Source of the DNA: Xylogone sp. PMI_703 | Lineage: Eukaryota > Ascomycota > Leotiomycetes | DNA length: 64,000 nt | Direction: 5' to 3' | NCBI GenBank assembly: GCA_021399445.1 | Contig: JAJTUQ010000001.1 | Location: 8,432,001 to 8,496,000, forward strand | Notes under the pieces: model-generated | What the model was told of the DNA's origin: nothing | Database searches by the model: none | What the model saw: only the letters and a program-made list of their open reading frames with translations | Position numbers and translations under genes: made by a program | In this document: in pieces, positions 45,904 to 60,176 of the stretch | Numbering within the stretch: the first letter of the stretch is position 1 | How the letters are laid out: every line of letters begins with the position of its first letter

Positions 45904-47314
45904 AATTAAGCTGCACCCAGTCTAGCTATACACTAGAATCGAAGTCTCCAGATAACACCTCACAGAAGGGATGGTGTGAAAAAGGCTAACTAATGACTCC
46001 CCCTATCCAATAAAACATGCATATGAATAGGGAGAACCAACCCAGGCAATGGAGAGGGGTACGATGGAAGATTCGGACACCCGGCTAGCCGGGAGTGGAT
46101 ATTTGGCACAAGAAGCAGCAATAATGACGGAGAATAGGAATTATACTAACAATCGTGAGAGCGAGATGAGATGGTTGGTAAAAAGGGTCGAATGTTAGGG
46201 GAGTGGCAAGACGAGTTCGCAGTTCTGGGTCGATATTATTCCGTAACTCCGATCCCTGCACTGACCAAATATCTCAACCACACTAGAGTCAACTACGGGT
46301 CTAGCTAAACAGCGAGAGCTTTAAAGCGTAGCAGGTTCTGTGATCTGGCCTGGTTCGACTCTGACTTGATCAGACTAACCCCCCTGAAGCACCTTCATTG
46401 TGCCTTGCTTAGTGTCTTGTAGCTATAGTATCTTGCCTCACGGCCTCTTTGTATTCCCACTTCCAAAGTACAACATCGACTCAGGTCAGCTGCTGGCCTA
46501 GCACCTCTTACATAAGTCAGGCGCATCTAACTATAAGTTAAGCGACATTTTCTTCATCAATAGCCCCAATTACTTATCTTTCTAGCTTTATGTTAGAAAT
46601 TGACAGGTGTTGCAACCTGCACGAAACATGACAGTGCGGCAACCTTGAGGCATACATATGCTGACTTAACTACCAAAGAGTACTGAGTCGTAGGAGATAG
46701 TGCAGATGATAGTAATAATAATTTTGTACAATAGAGCCTTTCTTATGTATGGTCTTAAGAACTTCATTAGTTCTACATTCTTTCAGCAGTATAGAAAAAA
46801 ATCGTAGGGATCATTATATGAATGGCATGATGAAGCTGTTTTCTGGAAATTCTAGGAATAGAGCAGAGCGAGGAATGTTGGAAAGAGTACCTCGTATTAA
46901 AGGTCCTCTAGTATCAAAACTACTTGAGCTAATGTTACGGATAATATTATTGACATTTAGCAATCACTTGGACCGTAATTAGCCTCTGAAGACAAATATC
47001 TACCGTCAACCTCCGAATCCGTTCCGGGACTCCTTCAGAGCTTGATATGGAATAAGGAGTAACTATTTAACGGTCAACTTTCTGTAAACTCCAGAGACCC
47101 CTGAGCGCAGGAACATCAACCATTCTTTAGTTGACCTTCTTTCTCTCTTTACCATGCCGAGTTTTAATATTAGATCTTTTTCTAACAATGCAAAGTCCCA
47201 ACAAAGCTTAGTTACAGAAACCACGAAGATCCTGTTCACATTTAAAGGCATTTACACGTAGGTCTATGTAGACTAATAAGTTCATCAGATCGAGATCTGT
47301 AAAGTTGTAAACGG
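45904..47314. other. Intergenic region, 1.4 kb, no gene seen
   Basis: Leader of the Zn2Cys6 gene, then AT-rich spacer with short frames lacking domains (46749-46982, 47063-47251). Confidence 0.45.
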
Positions 47315-47685
47315 CTATCTATAGCATAAAAATGCAAATCCTAGCCCGACCACCCACGTTAACTTCAGACTGTTAACATACAAATCGAGAACCTGCGCCT
47401 TTAATTGAGGCATTGGATTAAGTAACTCAATAAAGATCTTAAACGCAGAGGCATATGCACCTCCGTTCGTCAAACTCTGTCTAAGAGTAGGGCTGTCAAT
47501 CGTGCTCAATAATGTATCAAAACGCGAATTGAAAGCAGCTGAAGCGATGCGACTCCTAGAGCACCACCAAACCCACGAAGGAATCTCCACGTAGCGGTTG
47601 CAACTGCCTGATCAGACTCCTCTAGAGGAGCATGAATAGCCAGCATGACTGTGGTCACAAGAACCCCTGCACCGACTCTCTCTAT
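47315..47685 (-). pseudogene. 3' fragment of an MFS transporter, frameshifted
   Basis: Read on the minus strand after an acceptor-like ATTACAG, the sequence gives IERVGAGVLVTTVMLAIHAPLEESDQ and ATWRFLRGFGGALGVA, then shifts frame near 47545-47552 to SAAFNSRFDTLLSTIDSPTL and NGGAYASAFKIFIELL...SLKLTWVVGLGFAFL, ending at a TAG. This is the last loop and final segments of a DHA-type MFS permease. The N-terminal part is absent here. It could be the missing end of the fragment at 42840-43399, but lies on its wrong side (upstream in the direction of transcription) and the two are separated by an intact regulator gene. Confidence 0.75.
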
Positions 47686-48499
47686 CTGTAATCCGATAAT
47701 AACAACTATACGTTATAAAGGGAAGTTAAAAACGTAATGGGTTATATTCGTTGTTATACTAATCCTCAAGTGCAGCTTGACTTAAAAAGTTAAAGCATAC
47801 TCCATAGTTCGTATAGAATCCCTGGTTTCCCCATCTTCGGCAAGATCTAAGCTCGTCACGAATTGTTACAAGAACAGACAAAGCGATATAGACGTATTCT
47901 AAAGGATGTATCATTATGTATAAATGATTATTATTATGACTTTATGACAGATAATACAATTAATAAATGAATTATGACTTGAATGAGGCAGAAAAGATCT
48001 GCAGCACAAAAGCCAAAGGCAGAATAGCTGATAGTTGCTAGATTTGTCTAAGACGTAACACTACAAGCGCACTGGGAATAGCTCCAATCCGCAATCCATT
48101 TTCCGAGCGCCTCGACTGGAAAATTCCCCAGTTCCGCCCCTCTTCTCTCCACAGACCGCCCCCGTGTTGGGGATTTGTGGAGAGCTGCACGTCCCTCTGC
48201 ACTGAGTCTCTCCAGCAACTCTTGGGAATCCTGGAATGCTACGATCTTTCAATGAGCTGAGATTCGCAATCCAGTTTCCGCTCTGGCAAAGTAATTAAAG
48301 TTACCTGGGGAACATACATGCATGCATAATCTAGAACCCTCGTCGACAGCTCCTTCTGCACCGGGGACTCAACTAAAACAGTTAAGGAACAGAAAGATCA
48401 ATCAACTTGCAAACGAAACATCTCCGTAAGTGGAGGGATCTTCTCGATCCTGAAAAATAAAACTTCACATGCTGACACCCTCTTGCAGGATTGCACAGA
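47686..48499. other. Intergenic region upstream of the ACS permease
   Basis: AT-rich spacer, then promoter sequence of the permease. No additional gene is seen. Confidence 0.45.
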
Positions 48500-50081
48500 A
48501 TGTCAAAGAGAATGGCTGCACACGTCGACGTCGAGGCCACTCCTGATCTGGAGAAGGAGAAGGAGATCCTCGAGCAGGAGTTCTCCGGCTATGCGCATGC
48601 AGGCCACTCCATCATCATTGATCCCAAGAGCGAAGCCCGAGTCGTGCGCAAGCTGGACATCTTCATCGCACCTGTCGTGGTGCTGATGGAGCTCATCAGC
48701 AACCTCGACCGTGGCAACATCGGTTTCGCCGCTACTCAAGGACTGGCCAAAGATTTGCACCTCGTTGGCAATCAGTTCAATATCGCCGTCAGCATCCTCT
48801 TCGCCACGTACATTCTCTGCGAATTCCCATCGGCACTGTTTGTCAAGTGGATTGGCTTCCAGCGAATGATCCCTATTTGCGCTATTATCTGGGGTACCAT
48901 ATGCCTATGCACGGCTTTCTGCCAGTCATTTGCCTCTCTAGTTGCTGTTCGTCTACTTTTAGGAGCTGCTGAAGGTTGCATCTTCCCCAGTCTAAGTCTG
49001 TTGCTCCTAAACTGGTATAAGCGTGAGGAAATCGTCACTAGAATCACCTTCATCTGGGGTGGTGCTGCCTTGAGCTCTGCCTTTGGAGGGTTAATCGCGT
49101 ACGGCGTGTTACAGATGGACGGCATTGCAGGATATCGTGGATGGCGATGGTACTTACTCCCCAATTCTGTCCCATTATTCGAGCTCTCTACATGTTCTGT
49201 AATCTAATTGGCTAAGAAACTAACTCTTATTCCCTTACAGGCTTTACATCATCGAGGGCCTCATAACCATTGTATTTGCAACCTCCTGTTTCTTTCTGAT
49301 TCCAAAGAACTTTGAAACTGCCTACTTCCTCAACGAAGAGGACAGAAAGATAATGCGCCTCCGCGCTGAGCAATCCGAAGTTTACTCTGGCGGTGATGGC
49401 CATTTCAAGTTCTCGGAACTCAAACTTGCCTTGTCTGATGCAAAAGTCTGGTGCAATGCCGTCAGCCAGCTATCCTGTACCACCATCACGTACGGATTTG
49501 GCACTTTCTTGCCTCTAATTATTCAAGAGAGTTTCCACTACTCCACCTCCAAGGCGCAGTACCTGACCATTCCCGTGAACCTCTGGGGCGCAATCATCTA
49601 CATCTGCGTGGCGATGCTTGCAGAAAAGTTTAATAACAGGTTCCTGCCTCTTGTTAGCTTTGCACCATTTATGATGTGCGGTTATGCAATCCTGCTCTCA
49701 CCTGTCTCTTCGAGTGCTAAGTACGGTGCAACTTACCTCATCAGCACCGGCATCTATATCTGCGCTGGTATTAACTTCGCCTGGTTGACAGCTAACTCTG
49801 CACCCGATGGCAAGAGAGCTGCAAGCGTCGGCATCCAGCAGAGTATCACCCAACTTGCTGGTGTTGTTAGCGGTCAGATCTACAGGAGCACTTCTGCGCC
49901 CAAGTATACCCTCGGACACAGCTGGAGTCTGGGCTGTGCGTGTATGGCGTGGTGCTGTTGGTGGGTATACTTGGCTATCCTGAAGAGCCGTGAGAGGAAG
50001 AAGCAAGCTCTGAGGGATGCGGGTGCTGTTACTACTGGAGTCCTGACTGATCGGTCTCCAGAGTTCCACTATGTATTCTAG
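48500..50081 (+). CDS. MFS permease, anion:cation symporter (Dal5/allantoate-like) family
   Basis: Two exons, 48500-49149 and 49240/49241-50081 (intron 91 nt, donor GTACTT, acceptor TTACAG), give about 496 aa. About 70 N-terminal hydrophilic residues precede 12 hydrophobic segments. Family hallmarks include LDIFIAPVVVLMELISNLDRGNIGFA (the DRxNI motif after TM1), FPSALFVKWIGFQRMIP and RLLLGAAEGCIFPSLSLLLLNWY (the RxxxG.xEG motif), a long central loop, and SVGIQQSITQLAGVVSGQIY late in the protein. ACS members import allantoate, nicotinate, pantothenate, biotin or tartrate; which one applies is not predictable. The gene is intact and more GC-rich than the spacers. It is the last intact gene before the compact conserved block. 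Confidence 0.88.
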
Positions 50082-50900
50082 ATTTAGACCAGAAGATTAC
50101 TACGTCCATATCTAGGTGTCTAATAAATACAACAATGTTGTCCCATTACAACAATTATAACCACTCTAGATCTGAAACTCCTATGATTGTGGATATCTAT
50201 GTTGAGAGGGCTGTAAAAATGACTGAGTGTATCTTCTACATAACAGAGTTACTACTCAAGCACCCGCTCAAACATTCCTAGTAAGATGCCTGAGCCGCAG
50301 ATATTATCCCTTACCCAAGAAATCTAGCAGTATCTCGAACGCGGTAATATGCGTACTAACTGATACATATCCTGGATATCTTTTATGGTGATAGAATTGC
50401 TGAAACCAAGCTTGACAACACACCTGTTTAGGAGTCTTAGAGTCTACCCAGTAAAGGAGGCGTCGAGCAACAAAGTCTAGCTCTACCCTTTCTTGGCTGA
50501 GGTTCCGAACTAAAAGAACCGTTCTAGAAGCTCTATCTACGTAGATATGGTTGGCACAAGTGAAAGCTACATGGATTGAAAGTGAGTCTCGAAGTGTACT
50601 ACCGACAATGAACAGGGTTATTTTCGGCAATATACCCGGCTATGTAGTGTTGAGGAAGGGAACCAGTTAATGGAATGACATCTACAGCTGAGGATCTCAG
50701 CAATTGGCTATACTTTCTGGGAAAGGGTGTCCAACAAGGTGTCACATCTGTTACTTAAAATGATACTTCAAGTACTCGCGCTGTCCCCGACTTTTCATTC
50801 CGTAAACTCATGTATTCAATTTTTAGGCCAATTTAACCATTATGCCTTACTACGACTACTTTTTTAGATACACGGAATTATTTAAACATTTTTTCTTCTT
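50082..50900. other. Convergent spacer between accessory and core genes
   Basis: 0.8 kb between the permease (+) and the formaldehyde dehydrogenase (-). A minus frame at 50304-50630 has no recognised domain. It marks the change from sparse to dense gene content. Confidence 0.45.
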
Positions 50901-52454
<1,554 letters not shown>

Positions 52455-53176
52455 GGTGAAATATTGATGATTGAGAGGATAGGAGAGATGACTTTGAAGG
52501 AGAGGATGGATGATTTAATGAAAGAACAGAACGGAACTCTGGGTGTGGAGATGTTTTGAAGGCCGTGGTATGGAGCGAAGAGCATTGTAAGGAGCTCTAG
52601 TCAGCTTTGGGCAATGAGGGGTGCTCTTGGTCGGGGTTGGGTCGGGATTTCCCCTTGGTGAGGGGCGGTGCCGTGACACGCCGAATTTGGCCCTTCATTG
52701 TTGTCACGTGCCTCTGCCTCCTCCGCTCCATTTTCGTCCCTTCTCACTCTTCTAACTGTTGAGCCTCTGATAGTGAGAAATTCAATTGCCGAATCGCGAA
52801 GATGGGGGATTATTATTCCCGATCCGGCAATGCTGAGGCTGACCAACTCCACCCTCGCGTTGCGGATAGTTACTAACTTGTTATTCCTAGGCTTGAACCG
52901 GACGGCAGTTGACCTATCAGATTGATACTTAGATATTAGATAATAGATAGTAGTACATTGATGATGGATGATAGCGAGTCGAGTCGTAATTGTATAGTAT
53001 ACAGCATGCAGGATATAAAACTCTATCAATGCCAGCCCTGGAAGGAGTAACAGTATATTTGCTCATAACGCTTCATAACACTTCAAAACTCATGCCAACG
53101 CTCAATGCTGGTATGCCATCTATCCATGAAAATAATAACAGTCTAGTGTCATCATCGCTGAAAAAAGTATCATCTA
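52455..53176. other. Promoter region of the formaldehyde dehydrogenase gene
   Basis: 0.7 kb. The part close to 52454 is purine/pyrimidine-skewed like a fungal leader; 52600-52930 carries only shadow frames. It also contains the 3' flank of the phosphatase gene. Confidence 0.5.
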
Positions 53177-56100
53177 TTAAGCCCAAACCATCTTCTTCAG
53201 CTCGTGTCCCAGCTGGTCCAGCAGCGTCGTGTTCTTCTTAGCCTCTGCCAAGCTGATTACATCCCCAGTCTCCACCAGCCTCTTGCTCTCCCTCGTTGCC
53301 CCGGATGCCGGAATTACCGCCTGCCCGGCCAGTGCCGTCCGCTCTATCTCCGAACAAATCGCCTTCACGTTTTCCAGCTCACTAATGCCCTTGGCAGCCT
53401 GCTTATCCGCAACCGCAGACCTAGATGGCAGAGCCTTTAATGCGAGGATCTTCCTCGTTGACTTCGATGAGGAGGAAGAGCTGTTCATCAGACCGCCTAA
53501 TCCAAGGATCGACGATGTGTCAGTTGTTGTTGTTGTTGGTGTTGCCGCTGGCTTTGTCTCGGGAACCTGCAAAGATGAGATGGATCTAGTGTTCACCCGC
53601 GTTACATCTTGCGTTCCCGCTTTGTAAGTAATAACAAATCCCACATTCCGCGTTCCGTCCGATTGAGCTGGTGAGAGCGTTGACGTGATATATGTACCAT
53701 ATTTCAAGCTCTCAATGTGCCGTAGGTCAATTCTTTCAAACGACGATACCTTCTCCATATTCCAATCGAACCGGCATGCATAAAGTGCCGCGTCGGTAAG
53801 AAGCAACACGATCTCTTGGAACACGGTGGATTTTATAGTATTAGAAGTTTGCGGTGTGAGAAGCGTCCACCCACCAACAAATTCTTCCTGATCATCTGCA
53901 ACCACCAGTTTCTGACTGACTTCAATGGCTTGCTGTCGTACTTTCTGCATGGATACGCCTGGATCGGCACTCATCATGTTCTCTTCAAAATCCTCGAAGA
54001 CCTGGGCGTTAACATTTCCTAGGAGAAAATCGATCGCAGCTTGAGAGAAGTAGTCATTGACGATACTAAGAAGCAGAATAAGCCAAAAATCACAGTTAGT
54101 ATATACTGACGAATTCAACATACCCTGTGTAGAACCTTGAAATGGAAAGGCCCATGTCCGTCAAGGCTCCCTTGTAATCACGCTTTTTGGTGCGGGTATA
54201 GTCCCCTTTAAGTGCTGCTGTAGATGCGTATTGCTTCGAGATTGCATCACCGTTATCCGCCCACAGTGTATTGAACCACTGTGTAGTCTGGTCAACTTGA
54301 GCGCTGAGATCTATATGTTCCTCCTTGAGCTGCTGTTCCAACGCTCGTCTTCCACAAGCGCTTTGAGCGACATTTGTCCTATCCAAGCAATCCATACAAT
54401 TCGTTCGTAGAACTCCACTTTGTTTTGATAGGAGCTTGCCGTCAATTTCAACATTCTGACCGAATGAATCGAGCTTCTCGCCTAAAGTATCGATCAAATA
54501 ACTGACGTTCTCAAATTTCATCCCTCGACAGATGGCGTGGAAATCAAACCATTCAAATCCCACTTCTTTGCCATTGATTCCTCCATTTTCATTTAACTGT
54601 TTCATAAGATCTCGGTACTTATCCCCAACGATTGCCTCAAGTCCATGCTTCTCTACTAGCGACGCAACTTGCACATCCCCATACCTTTCAGCAACCTTGC
54701 TAAAATGTCTGTTAAAAGCTTGAAAGTTTGTCTCTACCGAGTGTTGTAATTGTGGCACAGGCTTGAATGAGTACGGAGATTGGGAAAAGTAGACCGGTAT
54801 ACTCCCGCGAACCTGTACCCAAGAGTAGACCTTCTGCGAAGGAGTCCATGCTGCATCTGACAAGATCTGCTCCGTTTCAACAAAGTTGGCAGTATTACCT
54901 AATTCGTCAACCCCTCGCCGGAGGTATCTTAGGCCAGCGCGTTGAATGGATCTTCGAGATAACAACGTCAGTAGCATAGATCTTGTAGTGTTACCTTTTG
55001 CACTATCCCGTTTCTCTTTTTGTTCCGAGATAATTTCAGGGTCGGCTTCAGTTTGGGTCTTCTTAAGTGGCTGTAAATCGCTCATTTCCAGAGATCCATA
55101 GCTCGTTCCATCAAAGTCGTTTACGGGCTTTGGAGGATCGGAATCTACGGTAAACTCTCGTTGCCCGACAAAGCCTTGCATAAGAGGCAAGACGAGCCCA
55201 CTCTGGCCAGCATCGATAAAAGGCTCTATTAAATGTCGATTCCAGAAAAATAACGGATCAACCTCTTTGTATAATGGTAATTCTGAGCTGACAGATCTAC
55301 GATTCGCAAGGCTTCGTGTAATATCGTGGTCATAGGAGAAGAAAAAGCTCCTCGATGTGCTGAACAAGATTTCTACCGTCCTTAGAAGCTTTGGCAAAAG
55401 CGCGGCTTCAGTCACCTTTATCTTTTTCTCCTTAGCATTCTCAGGAGTGACAGAATTTGCTTCTCCTTTAGTCTCAGCAATAACAGTATCATTGATGGTT
55501 TTATCCTTCGAATTCTTGGGCTCATCCCCGTCGGATGCTGCTAACCCAGAAACTTCCGCGTCTGAGACACTGAGACCAAGGTTCCTCCTCTGACTGGCAC
55601 TCCAACCACCTCTGGAAAACCATTTCTGAGCAAATCGCCCGTAGCTGCCCTTCTTTGCCATGACATCTTCAGCAATACTGCTCGTTCGTCTCTGTATCTC
55701 GGGAGGTGCAAGACCTGCCTCTGTAATGCCAGAAACGATGTCCTCATCTCCTAGATCGTCACTTATGGCGCCAGAGTAGTCTCCATCATCGCCATCCGTA
55801 TCACTATCACCCGAGCCATCTTCATTCGAAACCCTCTTAGAGAGTATGGACCTTGTCCTTGCTACAGATAACTCTGCTTCATGCCTAGAACCCAACGGAG
55901 TCAGAGCGACTTCGGTGATGACATACACAGGCTTTCCTTGTATCTGCGCAACTTGTTGTCTTTTAGTAATAGAAATTAAGTAGGAAGAAGTCGCGACACT
56001 TAAAAGACCTATATTTATAAGAGAAACAGACATCGCACAAGTCAGCGAAGGTATTTATAACGATATTTCAGAAGAGAACAATTGCGGCCTTACCAACGAT

Positions 56101-56298
56101 CCCAAAAGCTTCGAATCCTACTCCTCCGGAACCCCCGCCCTCGCCTCCATCAGCGACCGTAGAAGCAATGCTCTTCTCTCCATATGCTATCTTCGTCGCT
56201 GGTCCCGGCGCCCGATGCTGCCCTCGGTGCGTTAGAGGCTGCAAGACAAGCCCGTCAACGGCTGCGAATATGACCAACTTGCGCACGAGCCCCGGCAT
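53177..56298 (-). CDS. SacI + hSac2 domain phosphoinositide phosphatase
   Basis: Exons on the minus strand: 56298-56094, 56008-54124, 54065-53177, giving 992 aa in frame. Introns are 85 and 58 nt. The first exon begins MPGLVRKLVIFAAVDGLVLQ; exon 2 continues with LLSVATSSYLISITKRQQVA, the SAC-domain opening. An acidic, low-complexity insert (about residues 115-260) follows. The catalytic CX5R loop is RTNCMDCLDRTNV, about residue 604, preceded by FEWFDFHAICRGMKFENV. The last third (about 700-900) carries the hSac2 domain, then a Ser/Thr-rich tail. SAC phosphatases remove phosphates from PI4P/PI(4,5)P2-type lipids on membranes; the hSac2 addition is known from the animal INPP5F group and is also found in filamentous fungi. 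Substrate choice is inferred only. Confidence 0.92.
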
Positions 56299-56862
56299 TG
56301 TGTCAATTAATTAGCTATGACAAAGCCATTGGATATATGTGGATACGTTTGGGAGACATGGGATGAGGTTTGATTAAAGAGAGAGTTACTGGAGAAGCCG
56401 GCTATCAATTGCGCAACGTGTGGGGACTCGAATGGATGACGTTTTATTAATGGCGATGGGCTATAGGGTTACCGCGGGCGATGATTATCGATTAGAAAAC
56501 TTTTGGTAGGGTCCTCTAATCCCGCCGTCAGCCTATTCCAACTTGGGAAAGGTCAATCTAATCTAAAATGGCATCCAATGGATGAAGGAGATTGGTCCGA
56601 TGTACATTGTAACGATTAATTGCATCTAGGGAAGAGACAAATGCATCAATTGAAAGGGATATATATTGTAGTGTGTTTGCAATATTTATGAGATGGCTTT
56701 CTAACGAGCTCCATCTTCTCGCTCCTAAAACACCTCTAACCTTCCAAAACGCTCAAGCTGGTCCCAAAACTAACTGAGCTCCTACGCAGTATAATACGGG
56801 TATATCTATTCGACATATTGCTTCATGCACTCATAAATGAGGAACAGAGGCCTTCTCATTCT
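56299..56862. other. Promoter of the SAC phosphatase and 3' flank of MED5
   Basis: 0.56 kb of spacer; no coding signal seen. Confidence 0.5.
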
Positions 56863-59800
56863 TTAGAATCCCATGTCATCGCCTAAATCTCCATCTCCAA
56901 CACCGAAAGGATCCAGAAGGTCATCAGCATCCCCTCCACCACCCATTAAGCCGCTCATGATATCTGCATGGTCTCCACCGCCCATAACATTCGACATCCC
57001 TTGATGCCCAGACACGTCACCCATCAGCTCGGTCTGCGCAGCATTCAGAGCTCCATCTAAAGCTCCTTGTAATGTAGCATCCAGACCACCCATACCATCA
57101 TGTGTCAACATCGTGGTCTGAGGATGAACCATCTGGACTTCCACTCTTCTATACAGCCTGATCAAAGCCTCTGCGTGGGCGGGGTCTGTTTTGTGGATTT
57201 TAGGGGCGTTTTCGACTTCGATTTTAAGGGCCTCGCGGATGGTCATGCGTCGTTGTAATGGTTGAATTGAATCTCCGTGATCCATAATATCACCTAGGCC
57301 GAGCTCCTTGAGGCTGCTATCAAATGATCGTGCGTCTGGCGCACAAACGAGCGCAGTAGCTACGTCTAAGACGACGCTGCCGTGGCCTTCTTCTGTCTGT
57401 GATTTGATTTCATCGATGACTGCGGAGAGGAATCGCTTCGCGCCGAGCATTTTAACTCCTATGAGGACTTGTCGATGTGTATAGGAGGCTGGAATGATAT
57501 TTAACCCTGGATTGAGGCCCCATTGAACAAGTGCGGTGATGGTGTTCTTAATGCTCACGAATAATCCTCCGCCATGAGTCGCAGTCCAGCCCTCCAGTTC
57601 TGTGTGATCACTGCCACCCCGTCTCTCCCAACCTAGGTTTCCCTTTATCGCCTTCGATAGCGGATCAACATCCTGCCGAGATGGTTCCGCACGCTGAAGC
57701 CATCGGAGAGAGTGCTCCAAATTTTTAGAGGCAATATTCAAAATGGTGTTGAGCATGTTTGAGGCTTCATTAGATACTGAAGCGTGATTTAAGATAAGAG
57801 TGGATAGTATTTGCAGGACCGCATTGGCATCACCCCGCGATTCCCATAAATGAGACGAGAGCCAGTTTATAGCGCCAACCAATGAAGGAAGTAGAAAAGG
57901 CTCGACAAGATCTATGTCAATGAGGTCAGTCAATGGTCCATCCAGTGAATAAAGAATGAATTGTTGAGAGAACAGGTGCATACATTCAAGACCATTCTTC
58001 AGCGCCTCTTCATTCAAGTTATTAGTAGCGCACGCGAGCACAATGTGATGAAATAGTGTAGGGACTAGCAAATAAAAATCCTGTGGAGGGCAGGAAGACA
58101 TCAGTTCGTCTCCAAGACCACCACCTTCTCCATCAAAAAGTCCTCTGATCCAACCATCCAGATGTTTTTGCTCTGTATCCGACAGAGTCTCCATTGCTCG
58201 ACTCAGATGACCTTGGTTAAGAAGCTTCGCCATAAACGAGTCCGAAGAGCGAATCCCCATGTCCGCGGTCGACAGGTCATATCGATACACGAACGCTGAG
58301 ACGAGCAGCAGAATTGAACCAAATTCTTCATATACTGGCGTATATTCTCCTTGATCTTCGTCGTATTGCCAATGGTCAAGAAGTTCGCATATGGGCTGTA
58401 GGATAGCGGCCGGTTTATTGAAAAGTAGCATAACGTCCAACGATGTTGACTTCCTAGCTAGTTGACTGCACAGCGCCTTCAAAGTCATGGTTTCCTTTGT
58501 GCTGCAGAGCCGAGACATGACTTCAGCAATAGCTTGGCAGACAGCGCCGACATTTCCATCCATATTTTCCAGCTCATCAATGAATCCACTTAATCTCTCC
58601 GAGTCTGATAAGCATTGCTGGACAAGATCATCCTTGACATACCTTCCTCCAGCTGGGAGGCTCTGCATTGGTACATCGCCTAGCAATGTCTCGATGCTTG
58701 ACTCGAGAATCAGACCATGCAAGCAACACGCAAAGCAGAAATCCTGCCTTACGGACTCGGAAAATATACTGTTATTGCTTGAGTCATCGAGCATAGATGA
58801 GAGGGTGGGGAAAGCATTGGTATCAATATGCTGTAGTGCTTCGGTAATGCAGTATTCGATGTTGAATGGTGGAAACAAAGACGCAGATAAGGGTATCAGA
58901 AGGAGCGGGAGTTTGTTAACCAGAAAAGAGCGCATGAGCATGGTGGTTTGCGCACCCTTACTACGGAACGTAGCATTAGCCAACATGTCAAATGATACAG
59001 TAACGAGATCAATAGCTGTTGACTGGATATCTCCCTGAATGAATTAGTCATGCCCTTCCATGTATGCATCTTGAGATATATTTGTATACCTGGTATCTAT
59101 TGTGTAAATATGAAAATATGTAATTATCGTCAATCAACGGTCTGCTAACCAGCTACGAACCCGGCAGTCAGTATTGTTTTAACGGAGGTAATAACAGGAT
59201 TATCATATAAAATGATACATACTAATGAATTCAACCAAACATATAGCCCAGCTCTTGAGTTCATGGAAGGCAGGTCCACAACAGGAACACTATCAAGACC
59301 CATAGTCGAATCAATAATCTCATCAATCTCAACCGCAGCAGCAGAATTCTCCTTCTTGTCTACCGGTAAGATAGTAACCAAGGTCTGGGTTCGAAACATC
59401 TCCAACCGCGCAGCACTCTGGGCATTCTGTGTGGAACTCTGCATCAACAACGGGACGAACCCAGCTAGCGCTTTAGAAAATTCTTTCCCGATGCCTTTGG
59501 GTCCTCGACCTCTACTCAGTGCCGCAAGCACCTTGTCGTTCTCCGTGACCGCTATGAGGAAGGTTCCAAACGCCATAACCGCAGCAGCAACCTCCGCATT
59601 CTGCGAGGAGTGAAGGTCAAGCATGGAGTGCTCCTGGGTAGCCGCAGCGGCAACTGGCATGGTCTGCATCCATGATATGCAGACAAGAAGCAACTTCGCC
59701 GCATCGTTCAGGTCCCGAGGGCTTCGATGCGAAGAGATGTGCTTGCCCAGTCTGTAGAACAGCGCTTCTTCAGCGGCATAGGACGAAGTCCATTTTGGAA

Positions 59801-60176
59801 GCTTATCCTTCTCACCGGCGTCTTCCTTGCTGTGACCATCCTCTCCTAAAGCCTGCCCACCACCTTGTCCATCATTGACACCAGTATGAGCCGAGTTCAC
59901 GGTACTTGCAAAGGTAGAGAACTTCAAGAGCGAGGTCAGAATGGCGGGGACATTGACGAGGTCATGTGCGAGGAGGACTTGCAGGTACTGAGGAATTCGA
60001 GGATCGAGGCTTGAGCTATTGGTCGGACTTGGTGACAAGAAAAGATCGCTAATTCGGGTCGCAGACAGTGGGTGCTTGCTGCTTAGCAGGACGACAAAGG
60101 ATTCGAACTTGTCGGTATCGAGGCGTGTCGCGAGGCTGCGAGCGAGGAATTTCGCCCAAGCGGTCGTGCTGCTCAT
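56863..60176 (-). CDS. MED5: Mediator of RNA polymerase II transcription subunit 5
   Basis: Three exons on the minus strand: 60176-59223, 59152-59090, 59034-56863, giving 1062 aa in frame. The 63-nt middle exon supplies LVSRPLIDDNYIFSYLHNRYQ and links the two large exons; introns are 70 and 55 nt. The start chosen (MSSTTAWAKFLARSLATRLD) fits fungal MED5; longer frames upstream are 5' UTR. Diagnostic blocks are LLFNKPAAILQPICELLDHWQYDEDQGEYTPVYEEFGSILLLVSAFVYRYDL (in pieces), SAVIDEIKSQTEEGHGSVVLDVATALVCAPD and the Gly/Asp-rich C-terminus. MED5 (yeast Nut1) lies in the Mediator tail module and works in the nucleus. The frame is intact with no unusual features. Confidence 0.94.

Noticed and set aside
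52601..53029. A 142-codon minus-strand frame between the dehydrogenase and phosphatase genes
   Set aside because: Low-complexity translation with no domain; lies in the promoter and 3' UTR zone.
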